Source: Prorocentrum cordatum
Lineage: Eukaryota; Sar; Dinophyceae; Prorocentrales; Prorocentraceae
Direction: 5' to 3'
NCBI GenBank assembly: GCA_963575745.1
Contig: CAUYUJ010004307.1
Coordinates: 1 to 64,000, forward strand
DNA length: 64,000 nucleotides
Position 1 is the stretch's first letter. Every line of letters begins with the position of its first letter. This document shows positions 1 to 8,654 of the stretch, piece after piece. A program made the position numbers and the translations under genes. The notes beneath the pieces were generated by a model. It saw only the letters and a list, made by a program, of their open reading frames with translations. It had not been told where the DNA came from and did not search any database.

Positions 1-32
1 CCAAAACCCGGAAAGCAAAGAGGGTATACGCC

Positions 33-97
33 AGAACTGGGCGCCGGCGGTAAACCGTTAACCTTGGTTAACGCCGGGGAACTCGTAGAGCTTCCTA
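33..97 (-). repeat. Hairpin module, copy 1, inverted
   Basis: Minus-strand copy of the boundary hairpin with its CTCGTAGAGCTTCC flank. One stem pair is lost because the arm reads GGCGTTAACC instead of GGCGGTAACC. Confidence 0.85.
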
Positions 98-401
98 GCT
101 CGACTTAAGTAACTCGTAGAGCTTCTCTTAGCAAGTAACTCGTAGAGCTTCCCTTAGCAAGTTATTGCTGGAAGCTTAAGAGTAATTCCGGGGAGCTGGA
201 GCTAGTTGGCAAGAAAAATCTCGACGGACCTTTTGCCGACTTTTGGTCGGTTGGACATTTTGTTCTCGAAATTTGAACATTCGTTAGAGCTCTAGTATTT
301 TTTCCCATGATATTCGATCGTATTCCCGCTCGCCATCTTGATCTCAGCTCGATCGGGTAACTTTGAAGGCCAAAAAGCAGGCAGGCGGGAACGGTCGTTT
401 C

Positions 402-1300
402 GAGTCATCTTAATACGGGCTGTCGGTTTTCTCAAGATAACTCGAGCTTCAGGACAACTACAGACCTGGTCAGCACAGCTAATGCATTCGGAATGATCAG
501 GCGCGTTCGCCTGTCGAATCCAGAGGTGTTTCGAGTCATCTTGATATGTCGGTTTTCTCAAGATAACTCGAGCTTCAGGACAACTACAGAGCTGGTCAGC
601 ACAGCGAATGCATTCGGAATGATCAGGCGCGGTCGCCTGTTGAATCCAGAGGTCTCAACTCGGTCTGCTAGCCGAGCTAGGGTCGCAAACCTATTCGTAT
701 TATTCGAGTTATTGCAGCAGACGCTCTCGGTTTTTCGTACTTAACTCGATCCGTAGGGCAGCCACAGAGCTGATAATCACAGAAATCGATTGAGAATTAT
801 CAGGCGCGTTCGTCTGTTTAATCAAGAGCTCTGAACTCGGCCTGCTCCCCGAGCTAGGTTCGCGAACCTATTGGTATTGTTCGAGTCATCTTGAGAAATG
901 CTCTCGGTTTTCTGTACTTAAATCGTGCTGGGGAGAGCTACAGTGCTGCTGGTCACAGGAATCGATTTCGAGACATCAGGCGCGTTCGTTCGTCGAACCG
1001 AGAGCTCGGAACTCGGTCTGCTGCTCGAACGAGATCCGCGAAACTGTTGTATTATTCGAGTCATCTTGAGAGATACTCTCGGTTTTCTGCACTTAACTCA
1101 GGCTGTATGGGGGGCTGCAGAGCTGGTAATCACAGGAATCGATCCGCAGACATCAGACGCGTCCGCCTGTCGCATGCAGAGGTCTGAACTCGGTTTAATA
1201 CTCGAGCTCGATTGGAAAACTGTTCGTTTGTTTGTTAGAGTCATCTTGAGAGGTCTAGAGTCGCTCGGGCAGAAAAACTAGTTGTTCTCTGAAATTCTTT
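402..1300 (+). repeat. 175-bp satellite array a
   Basis: Tandem monomers whose GAGTCATC landmark starts at 402, 533, 706, 883, 1058 and 1238. The first interval (131) is a deleted monomer; the others are 173-180. Each monomer carries a short palindrome of the form CAGGCG-CGTT-CGCCTG and a TGAACTCGGTCTGCT-like block. Monomers are clearly diverged from each other, so this is an old array. Confidence 0.9.
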
Positions 1301-1319
1301 TCCACATTATATACTGTCA

Positions 1320-1380
1320 GGAAGCTCTACGAGTCCCCCGGCGGTAAGAAAGGTTGACGGTTTACCGCCGGCGCCCAGTT
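1320..1380 (+). repeat. Hairpin module, copy 2
   Basis: GGAAGCTCTACGAG flank, then arm CCGGCGGTAAG, loop around AAAGGTTGAC, arm GGTTTACCGCCGG. Closes satellite array a. Confidence 0.85.
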
Positions 1381-1439
1381 GAGAAAACCGATTGCACCTA
1401 CCAACATTCCGACGCATAGTGAATATTTCTTGATCTCTC

Positions 1440-2060
1440 AATGCGACAGGCGGACGCGTCGGATGTCTGCGAATCGACTCCTGTCATTACCAGCCCTGCA
1501 GCCCCCCTACAGCCCGAGGTAAGTGCAGAAAACCGACAGCACCTCTCAGAATGACTCGAACAATACAATAGTTTTGCGGACCTAGTTCGGGCAGCAGACC
1601 GAGTTCCGAGCTCTGGATTCGAAAGGCGAACGCGCCTGATCTATTCAAATCGATTACTGTGACAACAAGCACTGTAGCCCCCCTCAGCGCGAGTTGAGTG
1701 AAGAAAACCGAGAGCACTTCTCAAGATGACTCGACCAATACGAATAATTTCGCGATTCTAGATCGGGCAGCAAACCGAGTCCAGAGCTCTAGATTCGACA
1801 GCAACAAATGATTCTGAATCGATTTCTGCAAGTATCATCTCCGTAGAAAACCGAGAGCGTCCATCAAGATGACTCGAATAATACGAATAGATGTGCGGAC
1901 CTAGATCTGCTAGCAGACCGAGTCCAGACCTCTGGGTTCAACAGGCGAACGCGCCTGATCATTCTGAATCCATAAGCTGTGCTGACCAGCTCTGTAGCTG
2001 CCCTGAAGCTCGAGTTATCTTGAGAAAACCGTCACCGCGTATCAAGATGACTCGAAACGG
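1440..2060 (-). repeat. 175-bp satellite array b, inverted
   Basis: Same monomer family as array a but on the opposite strand (GATGACTCGA and AGAAAACCGA landmarks are the reverse complements). It is followed at 2095-2260 by the inverted leader, so the whole cassette was flipped. Confidence 0.85.
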
Positions 2061-2261
2061 CCGATCCCGCCAGAATGCTTTGTGGCAGTAAAAGGTACCC
2101 GATCGAGCTGGGATTAAGATGGCGAGCGGGAATAAGATCGAATATTACGGGAAAAAAGTACTAGAGCTCTAACGAATGGTCAAATTTCGAGCACAAATTT
2201 TCAACCGACCAAAAGTCACCAAAAGTTCCGTCGAGATCTTTCTTGCCAACCGATCTCCAGC

Positions 2262-2425
2262 TCCCTTAGCTAGTTATAGCTGGAAGCTAAGAGTAACTCG
2301 TAGAGCTTCCCTTAGCTAGTTATAGCTAGAAGCTAAGAGTAATAACTCGTAGAGCTTCCCTTAGCTAGTTATAGCTGGAAGCTAAGAGTAATTCCGGCGC
2401 GCCCCAGAGCTAGTTGGCAAGAAAA
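2262..2425 (+). repeat. CTCGTAGAGCTTCC minisatellite
   Basis: Direct repeats built of CTCGTAGAGCTTCC, CTTAGCTAGTTATAGCTGG and AAGCTAAGAGTAA, with starts 2295 and 2344 (49-bp period). A related stretch lies at 80-200. CTCGTAGAGCTTCC is the reverse complement of the flank that precedes every hairpin. Confidence 0.8.
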
Positions 2426-2609
2426 ATCTCGACGGAACTTTTGATGACTTTTGCTCGGTTGAAAATTTTGTTTTCGAAATTTGACAATTCATTAGAGCTC
2501 TAGTATTGTTTCCCGTCATATTCGACCTTATTCCCGCTCGCCATCTTGATCTCAGCTCGATCGGGTAACTTTGAAGGCCAAAAAGCACTGTGGCGGGAAC
2601 GGCCGTTTC

Positions 2610-3470
2610 GAGTCATCTTGATACGCGCTGTCGGTTTTCTGAACATAACTCGAGTTCTAGGGCAGCTACAGAGCTGATAAGCACAGCTGATGCATGCAGA
2701 ATGGTCAGGCGCGTTCGTCTGTTCAACCCAGAGGTCTGAACTCGGTCTGTGAGCCGAGCTAGGACCGGAAACCTGTTCGTATTATTCGAGTCATCTTGAC
2801 AGAAACTCTCGGTTTTCTGGTTTTAACTCGAGCTGTAAGACAGCTACAGAGCTGGCAAGCACGTCTATCGCAGTCAGAATGATCAGGCGCGTTCGCCTGT
2901 TAAATCTAGAGGTCTGAACTCGGTCTGCTAGCCGAGCTAGGTCCGCAAACCTATTCGTATTATTTGGATCATCTTGATAGGCGCCCTCGGTTTTCTGTAC
3001 TTAACTCGAGCCGTAGGGCAGCTACAGAGCTCGTTGTCGCAGAAATCTATTGGAAATCACCAGGCGCCTTTGTTCGTTGACTCGAGAGCACTGAACTTGG
3101 CCTGCTGCCCGAGCTAGGTTCGCAAAACTATTCGTACCGTCCGAGTCATCCTGAGGAGTGCTGTCGGTATTTCGTGCTGGGGGAGGCTACAGTGCTGCTG
3201 GGGACATCAATCGATTTAGAGACGTCAGGCGCATCCGCCTGCGGAGACCAGAGCTCGGAACTCGTCTGCTGCCTGAATTAGGTCTGCGAAACTACTGTAT
3301 TGTTGGAGTGATCCTGAGAGATGCTGTCAGTTTTCTCCACTCAACTCAGGCTGTAGGGGGGCTGGTAATGATAGAAGTCGACTCGCAGACATGAGACGCG
3401 TCCGCCTGTCGTATTGAGAGGACAGAAAATGTTTACTATAAGTCGGAATGTTGGTAGGTCCTCGGTGTTT
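2610..3470 (+). repeat. 175-bp satellite array c
   Basis: Monomer landmarks at 2610, 2788, about 2966, 3143 and about 3306. Spacing is 177-178 bp apart from the last, shortened unit. It is bounded on the right by the hairpin at 3505. Confidence 0.85.
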
Positions 3471-3486
3471 TCAACTTCGTCGAGCT

Positions 3487-3546
3487 GGAAGCTCTACGAG
3501 TCTCCCGGCGGTAACCAAGGTTGACGGTTTACCGCCGGCGTCCAGT
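3487..3546 (+). repeat. Hairpin module, copy 3 (A-T type, consensus)
   Basis: Arm CCGGCGGTAACC (from 3505), loop AAGGTTGAC, arm GGTTTACCGCCGG (to 3538). The stem is perfect apart from a one-base bulge. Best representative of the A-T subfamily. Confidence 0.9.
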
Positions 3547-3774
3547 TCCGGCGCGCTGGAGAGCTAGTAACTCGATTTTGAGAAAGCAGATTTTTGCGCG
3601 TCGCATTGGCATATAAACTTCTCTCTGACAGCTCTGCTGATGCATTTTTGCAGGAGTTGACTCCCGGGAACCAGGCGAATATGAACATTGGAAAAAAAAA
3701 ATGAAAAATTACTATTTTCGAAAAATCTCTATTTTTTGACTATATGTCGATTCTCAGCAATCTTACCAGTGGAA
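3547..3774 (+). repeat. AT-rich spacer cassette, type 1
   Basis: AT-rich block between two hairpins with the landmarks GCAGATTTTTGCG, TTGGCATATAA and GCGAATATGAACAT. A second copy lies at about 14380-14565. No ORF of note. Confidence 0.75.
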
Positions 3775-3833
3775 GGAGCTCTACGAGGTTCCCGGCGGTG
3801 ACCAGGTTGACGGTTCACCGCCGGCGCCAGTTC
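3775..3833 (+). repeat. Hairpin module, copy 4 (G-C type, consensus)
   Basis: Arm CCGGCGGTGACC (from 3792), loop AGGTTGAC, arm GGTTCACCGCCGG (to 3824). It differs from copy 3 by a paired A-T to G-C change in the stem. Flank is GAGCTCTACGAGG. Confidence 0.9.
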
Positions 3834-3995
3834 CGGCGCGCTGGAGAGCTAGTAACTCGTAGAGCTTCCCTTAGCTAGTTATAGCTGGAAGCTTAGAGTA
3901 ATTCCGGCGCGCTGGAGAGCTAGTAACTCGTAGAGCTTCCCTTAGCTAGTTATAGCTGGAAGCTAAGAGTAATTCCGGCGCGCTGGAGAGCTAGT
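3834..3995 (+). repeat. CTCGTAGAGCTTCC minisatellite, 70-bp form
   Basis: The same elements as at 2262-2425 with GGCGCGCTGGAGAGCTAGT added. AACTCGTAG starts at 3854 and 3924, a 70-bp period. Confidence 0.8.
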
Positions 3996-4190
3996 TGGCA
4001 AGAAAAATCTCGACGGACCTTTTGCTGACTTTTGGTCGGTTGAAAAATTTGTTCTCGAAATTCAACAATTCGTTTGAGCTCTAGTATTTTTTCCCATGAT
4101 ATTCGATCTTATTCCCGCTCGCCATCTTGATCTCAGCTCGATCGGGTAACTTTGAAGGGCAAAAAGCAGGCAGGCGGGAACGGCCGTTTC

Positions 4191-5095
4191 GAGTCATCTT
4201 GATACGCGCTGTCGGTATTTTCAACTTAAGTCGAGCTCTAAGGCAGCTACAGTGCTGGTAAGCACGCATATCGCACTCAGAATCATCAGACGCGTTCGGC
4301 TGTTCAATCCAGAGGTCTGAACTCGGTCTGCTACTCGAGCTAGGTCCGCAAACCTATTCGTATTATTCGAGTCAACTTGATACGCGTTGTCGGTATGTTC
4401 TGCTTAACTCGAGCTTTAGGGCAGCTACAGTGCTGTTAAGCACACCTATTACACTCAGAATGATCAGGCGCGTTCGGCTGTTGAATCCATAGGTCTGAAC
4501 TCGGTCTGCTAGCTGGGCTAGGTCCGCAAACCTATTCGTATTATTCGAGTGATCTTGACAAACACTCTCGGTTTTCTGTACTTAACTGGAGCTGTAGGGC
4601 AGCTACAGAGCCTATTGTCACATAAATCGATTGGGAATCATCGGGCGCGTTTGTCTGTTGTATCGAGAGCTCTGAACTCGGCCTGCTGCCCGAGCTAGGT
4701 TCGCGAAACTATTCGTATTGTCCGAATCATCGTGCAAAGTGCTCTCAATTTTCTGCACTCAACTCGTGCTGGGGGAGGGCTACAGTGCTGCGGGTCATAG
4801 AAATCGATTTGTACACATCAGACGCGTTCGTTGGTCGATTCGAAAGCTCAGAACTCGATTTGCTGCTCGAAACAGATTCGCGAAACTATTGTATTATTCG
4901 AGTCATCCTCAGAGATGCTCTCGGTTTTCTGCACTTAACTCGGGCTGTCGGGGGGCTGCAGGGCTGGTAATCACATGAGTCGATTCGCAGACATCAGACG
5001 CGTGCGCCTGTCGCATTGCGAGGTCTGAACTCGGTCTGATACTCGAACTGGATTGCGAAACTCTTTCTTTTTTTTGTTAGAGTCATGAAAACTAG
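4191..5095 (+). repeat. 175-bp satellite array d
   Basis: Most regular array of the window. Landmarks at 4191, 4369, 4547, 4724, 4900 and about 5080, giving spacings of 178, 178, 177 and 176. Confidence 0.9.
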
Positions 5096-5132
5096 TCGTT
5101 CTCTGGATTTTTTCCCACACTATATACTGTCA

Positions 5133-5192
5133 GGAAGCTCTACGAGTCCCCCGGCGGTAAGAAAGGTTGACGGTTTACCGCCGGCGCCCAGT
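5133..5192 (+). repeat. Hairpin module, copy 5
   Basis: Stem region 5151-5184, variant GTAAGAAAGG on the left side of the loop, as in copies 2 and 17. Followed at once by the satellite leader. Confidence 0.85.
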
Positions 5193-5385
5193 TGGCAAGA
5201 AAAATCTCGACGGAACTTTTGATGACTTTTGCTCGGTTGAAAATTTCGTTCTCGAAATTTGACAATTCGTTAGAGCTCTAGTATTTTTTCCCGTGATATT
5301 CGATCTTATTCCCGCTCTCCATCTTGATCTCAGCTCGATCGGGTAACTTTGAAGGCCAAAAAGCACTCTGGCGGGATCGGCCGTT

Positions 5386-6090
5386 TCGAGTCATCTTGAT
5401 ACGCGCTGACGGTTTTCTGAACATAACTCGAGCTCTAGGGCAGGTACAGAGCTGGTAAGCACAGCTAATGCATGCAGAATGATCAGGCGCGTTCGCCTGT
5501 TGAACCGAGAGGTCTGAACTCGGTCTGTCAGCCGAGCTAGGTCCGCAAACCTGTTTGTATTATTTGAGTAAACTTGGTACGCGTTGTCGGTGTTTTATAC
5601 TTAACTCGAGCTGTAGGGCAGCTGCAGTGCTGGTAAGCACTCGTATCGCACTCAGAATGATCAGACGCGTTCGCCTATTGAATCGATAGGTCTAAACTCG
5701 GTCTGCTAGCTGAGCTACGTCTGCAAACCTATTCGTATTACTCGAGTCAACTTGATACGCGTTCTCGGTATTTTCTACTTAACTCGAGCTGTAGGCAGCT
5801 ACTCTGCTGGTAAGCACACCTACCGCACTCAGAATCATGAGACGCGTTCGCCTGTTCAATACAGAGCTCTGAACTCGGTCTGTTGTGCGATCCGGAATCA
5901 CGAACCTGTTCGTATTCTTCCAGTCATCTTGAGAGCTATTGTCGGCGTTCTGCACTTAATTCGGGCTGTAGGGAGGCTGTAGGGCGGGTAATCACAGGAA
6001 TCGATTCGGAGACATCAGACGCGTGCGTCTGTCGCATTCAGAGGTCTGAACTCGGTCTGATACTCGAGTTGGGCTGAAAAACTATTCGTT
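5386..6090 (+). repeat. 175-bp satellite array e
   Basis: Four monomers of the same family. One near 6020 carries the palindrome CAGACG-CGTG-CGTCTG, a stem in which both sides have changed relative to CAGGCG-CGTT-CGCCTG. Confidence 0.85.
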
Positions 6091-6123
6091 CTCTGCAATT
6101 TTTTCCGACAGTATATGTTGTCA

Positions 6124-6184
6124 GGAAGCTCTACGAGTCCCCCGGCGGTAACAAAGGTTGACGGTTTACCGCCGGCGCCCAGTT
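6124..6184 (+). repeat. Hairpin module, copy 6
   Basis: Stem region 6142-6175 with the left-loop variant GTAACAAAGG. It separates arrays e and f. Confidence 0.85.
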
Positions 6185-6377
6185 GGCTCGGAAAATCTCG
6201 ACGGAACTTTTGGTGACTTTTGCTCGGTTGAAAATTTCGTTCTCGAAATTTGACAATTCGTTAGAGCTCTAGTATTTTTTCCCGTGATATTCGATCTTAT
6301 TCCCGCTCGCCATCTCGATCTCAGCTCGATCGGGTGGATATTACTATCGAAAAGCACGGTGGCGGGAACGGCCGTTT

Positions 6378-7080
6378 CGAGTCATCTTGATATGCGCTGA
6401 CGGTTTTCTGAACATAACTCGAGCTCCAGGGCAGTTATAGAGTTGGTAAGCACAGCTAATGCATGCAGAATGATCAGGCGTGTTCGCCTGTTGAAGCCAG
6501 AGGTCTGAACTCGGTCTGCTAGCCGAGCTAGGTCCGCAAACCTGTTCGTATTATTCGAGTCATCTTGACAAAACTCTTGGTTTTCTGCACTTAACTCGAG
6601 CTCTAGGACAGCCTCAGAGCTGATATCTACAGGCATCAATTCACAATCATCAGTTGCGTTTCTCTGTCGAATCCAGAGCTCTGAACTCAGTCTTCTGCCC
6701 GATCTAGAATCGCGAAACTATTTCTATCGTTCGAGTCGCTTGCAAGGCTGTCGGTTATCCGCACTTAACTCGGGCTGTAGGGAGGCTGCACGGCTGTTAT
6801 CACTCGAATCGATTTGAAGACATCAGGCGCGTCCACTGTCGAATACAGAGCTCTAAACTCTGTCTGCTGCCCGAACTAGGTCTGCGAAACTATTCCTATT
6901 GTTCGAGTCATTCTGAGAGGTGCTGTCGGTTTTCTGCACATAACTCGAGCTCTAGGGGGGCTGCAGGGCTGGTAATCACATGAGTTCATTCGTAGACATC
7001 AGACGCGCCCGCCTTTCGTATTCAGAGGTCCAAAAATATTCAGTATAAGTTGGAATGTTGGTAGATGCTGTCGGTTTTCT
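6378..7080 (+). repeat. 175-bp satellite array f
   Basis: Four diverged monomers ending in the GTTGGTAGATGCTGTCGG closing segment, directly before the hairpin interrupted by EL1. Confidence 0.85.
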
Positions 7081-7097
7081 CAACTTAAGTCGAGCTA

Positions 7098-7132
7098 GGA
7101 AGCTCTACGAGTCTCCCGGCGGTAACCAAGGT
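7098..7132 (+). repeat. Left half of hairpin copy 7, split by EL1
   Basis: GGAAGCTCTACGAG flank and arm CCGGCGGTAACC (from 7116), then AAGGT, where the hairpin stops. The missing right half is found at 12928-12953, after EL1. AACCAAGGT at 7124-7132 is the left copy of the target-site duplication. Confidence 0.9.
7124..7132 (+). other. Target-site duplication, left copy (EL1)
   Basis: AACCAAGGT here and again at 12928-12936. The exact length (8-9) is uncertain because the element ends in A residues. Confidence 0.75.
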
Positions 7133-7156
7133 GTCGGCTCAAGGTGTCGGCTCAAG
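7131..7156 (+). promoter_or_regulatory. Two 13-base units ending in GGCTCAAG at the EL1 5' end
   Basis: GTGTCGGCTCAAG occurs twice, back to back, at the very start of the element. The last eight bases match the 3' end of the dinoflagellate spliced leader. It could be a diverged pair of relict leaders; the upstream five bases do not match. Confidence 0.45.
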
Positions 7157-7244
7157 GTCACGGAGCCGCTGACTTTGTCCTGCCTGGGCTACCTCCGCCA
7201 AGGCCAGCGGTAGTGATCAGCAGAGCCTGAGGAGCATATCGTAA

Positions 7245-7508
7245 TTCTTCGTGCAAGTATTTGGGACCACGTCGTACGACACACCCGAGTCGAGACAAGC
7301 TTTGTTGGAAGCAATTGGATTGGGGCGCTGGAACGAGACAGTTGCTCAGTGGCATCAGAATACAAGTCAAGATCTTGACTGCCCATTGACACCTCGAGAG
7401 GATCGTGTGGATCATTTCGATTACTTGGATCAATTTGAACCTTGGGACGCTGCTGATTTAAGATCCTTGGAGCGTGCATCAGGGAAACGACAGCGTGAAG
7501 ACGACTAA
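7245..7508 (+). other. Open frame in the EL1 5' region, same frame as ORF1
   Basis: About 87 codons are open from after a stop at 7242 to a TAA at 7506, with no ATG. The translation is acidic and not recognised (it ends in GKRQREDD). After the TAA the frame stays open into ORF1. It may be the decayed N-terminus of ORF1 or an untranslated leader that is open by chance. Confidence 0.35.
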
Positions 7509-7589
7509 GCATTTCTTAATAAGTGGGGTATTCCATCACAGATTTCAGAAGCAATAGTGTCGGATGCATCCTCTTCGGTTGATGCAAAT

Positions 7590-8654
7590 ATGAACGCTGC
7601 TATGGACACAAATAAAGAAAACAAGAGACCGAGGAATGGAGGTGATATTCAAAAACAACGTGAGGAGATGATGAAAACTGCCACCACTGGGTTTGAGAGG
7701 TTCGTCATGGACCATTTCTTCAAAGCAGAGGATAGCAAGGAGGAGATTTTACAGACCATTCAGAACACGAACAATCATATCAAAGCCGTGGAGAGTACAT
7801 TGCAGAAGCACGATGACAGAGCTAACAAGATGGAGGAGAGGATGAATAAGTTTGAAGAGGCCCTGCGTCAAGTACATAATGGAAGTGGTGCTGGATCAGA
7901 TGTTTCTCGTACTACTGCTGGTGGTGGTATTGGAGGCGGTGGGCCGCCTGGATTATCTCCCAGTTCGCGTTTCCAGGACTTCAAACCGACATACATTGAG
8001 TTGAAAGGGTGGGTGACGAATTGGTCAGATCATGGCGCGCGGGCAGAGCAACTTCTAACGTGGGGTGATTGCCAAAAACTTATTGATAATTGTTTGGAGC
8101 GATGCAATCAACTCGAGAAGGACGCAGTGGATCGTGAAACAACTGAACGTATCAATTCGGGCAGGTATATGTTTGGCAGTGTTAAGATCAGTTTCAAGCC
8201 CAATACGAGTAGGGACCTGCTCTGGACGATTAAAAAGAAGTGGGATGCAATCATTAGGAATACGGTTGATGGGCACAATGGTCTACCTTTACCTGCAGTC
8301 TTGACTGAGGGCCTTGCGATTCAGTTCCCAGGATCAAATTTACGTGTTCAAATCGAGTGCGCACCTTGGAAAAGGGATCACGTTAAAGCTGTGGCGAGGT
8401 TTTGCGGTGCGTTCAGGACGATGACGCAACAGCACGCTCAGATCGAAGTGAGAGGAGAAATTGGACCACCGCGATCGTTGATATGGACCGTCGCCAAGGG
8501 TGCTTTGCGTCCCATCAATATCGCCACATTCACTTCAGCTCGTAATACTTGGGAGGTGCACGAGCCGCAGTGGCAGCAGGTTGTCAGTGCTTTTCCTGCG
8601 GTGGCGGCTGTCACTAAGCAGATGCTAGAGAGTGAGGTCAACAGACGCCAATGA
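7590..8654 (+). CDS. EL1 ORF1: coiled-coil, RNA-binding-like protein
   Basis: Start chosen at the first ATG (7590), giving 354 codons; the frame is open further upstream to 7509. Residues 20-100 are charged and heptad-like (KEEILQTIQNTNNHIK, MEERMNKFEEALRQ), suggesting a trimerising coiled coil. A glycine-rich hinge (GGGIGGGGPPG) follows. The C-terminal half has a strand-like segment YIELKGWV, later YMFGSVKISFKP, which could be an RRM-type fold, and a basic tail. The order coiled coil, RRM-like domain, C-terminal domain is that of LINE-1-type ORF1 proteins, which coat the retroelement RNA. I see no zinc knuckle. Function is inferred from layout. It ends in TGA, and ORF2 continues in the same frame. 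Confidence 0.75.
   Translation: MNAAMDTNKENKRPRNGGDIQKQREEMMKTATTGFERFVMDHFFKAEDSKEEILQTIQNTNNHIKAVESTLQKHDDRANKMEERMNKFEEALRQVHNGSGAGSDVSRTTAGGGIGGGGPPGLSPSSRFQDFKPTYIELKGWVTNWSDHGARAEQLLTWGDCQKLIDNCLERCNQLEKDAVDRETTERINSGRYMFGSVKISFKPNTSRDLLWTIKKKWDAIIRNTVDGHNGLPLPAVLTEGLAIQFPGSNLRVQIECAPWKRDHVKAVARFCGAFRTMTQQHAQIEVRGEIGPPRSLIWTVAKGALRPINIATFTSARNTWEVHEPQWQQVVSAFPAVAAVTKQMLESEVNRRQ

Larger units (their letters stand above)
1..7116. repeat. Satellite and hairpin cassette tract I
   Basis: This stretch has no gene. It alternates between copies of a 33-34 base hairpin, a leader of about 200 bp (landmarks AAAATCTCGACGGA, GAGCTCTAGTATT, CTCAGCTCGATCGGGT), arrays of 175-178 bp monomers, and a closing segment ending in GTCAGGAAGCTCTACGAG. 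Blocks are in both orientations: 1385-2260 is inverted relative to its neighbours. Short ORFs here are accidental products of the repeat and carry no domain. EL1 interrupts the tract at 7132, inside a hairpin. Confidence 0.9.

Noticed and set aside
402-5095. Regularly spaced repeats as a possible CRISPR array
   Set aside because: The whole 175-bp unit is homologous, with no unique spacers, and the setting is eukaryotic.
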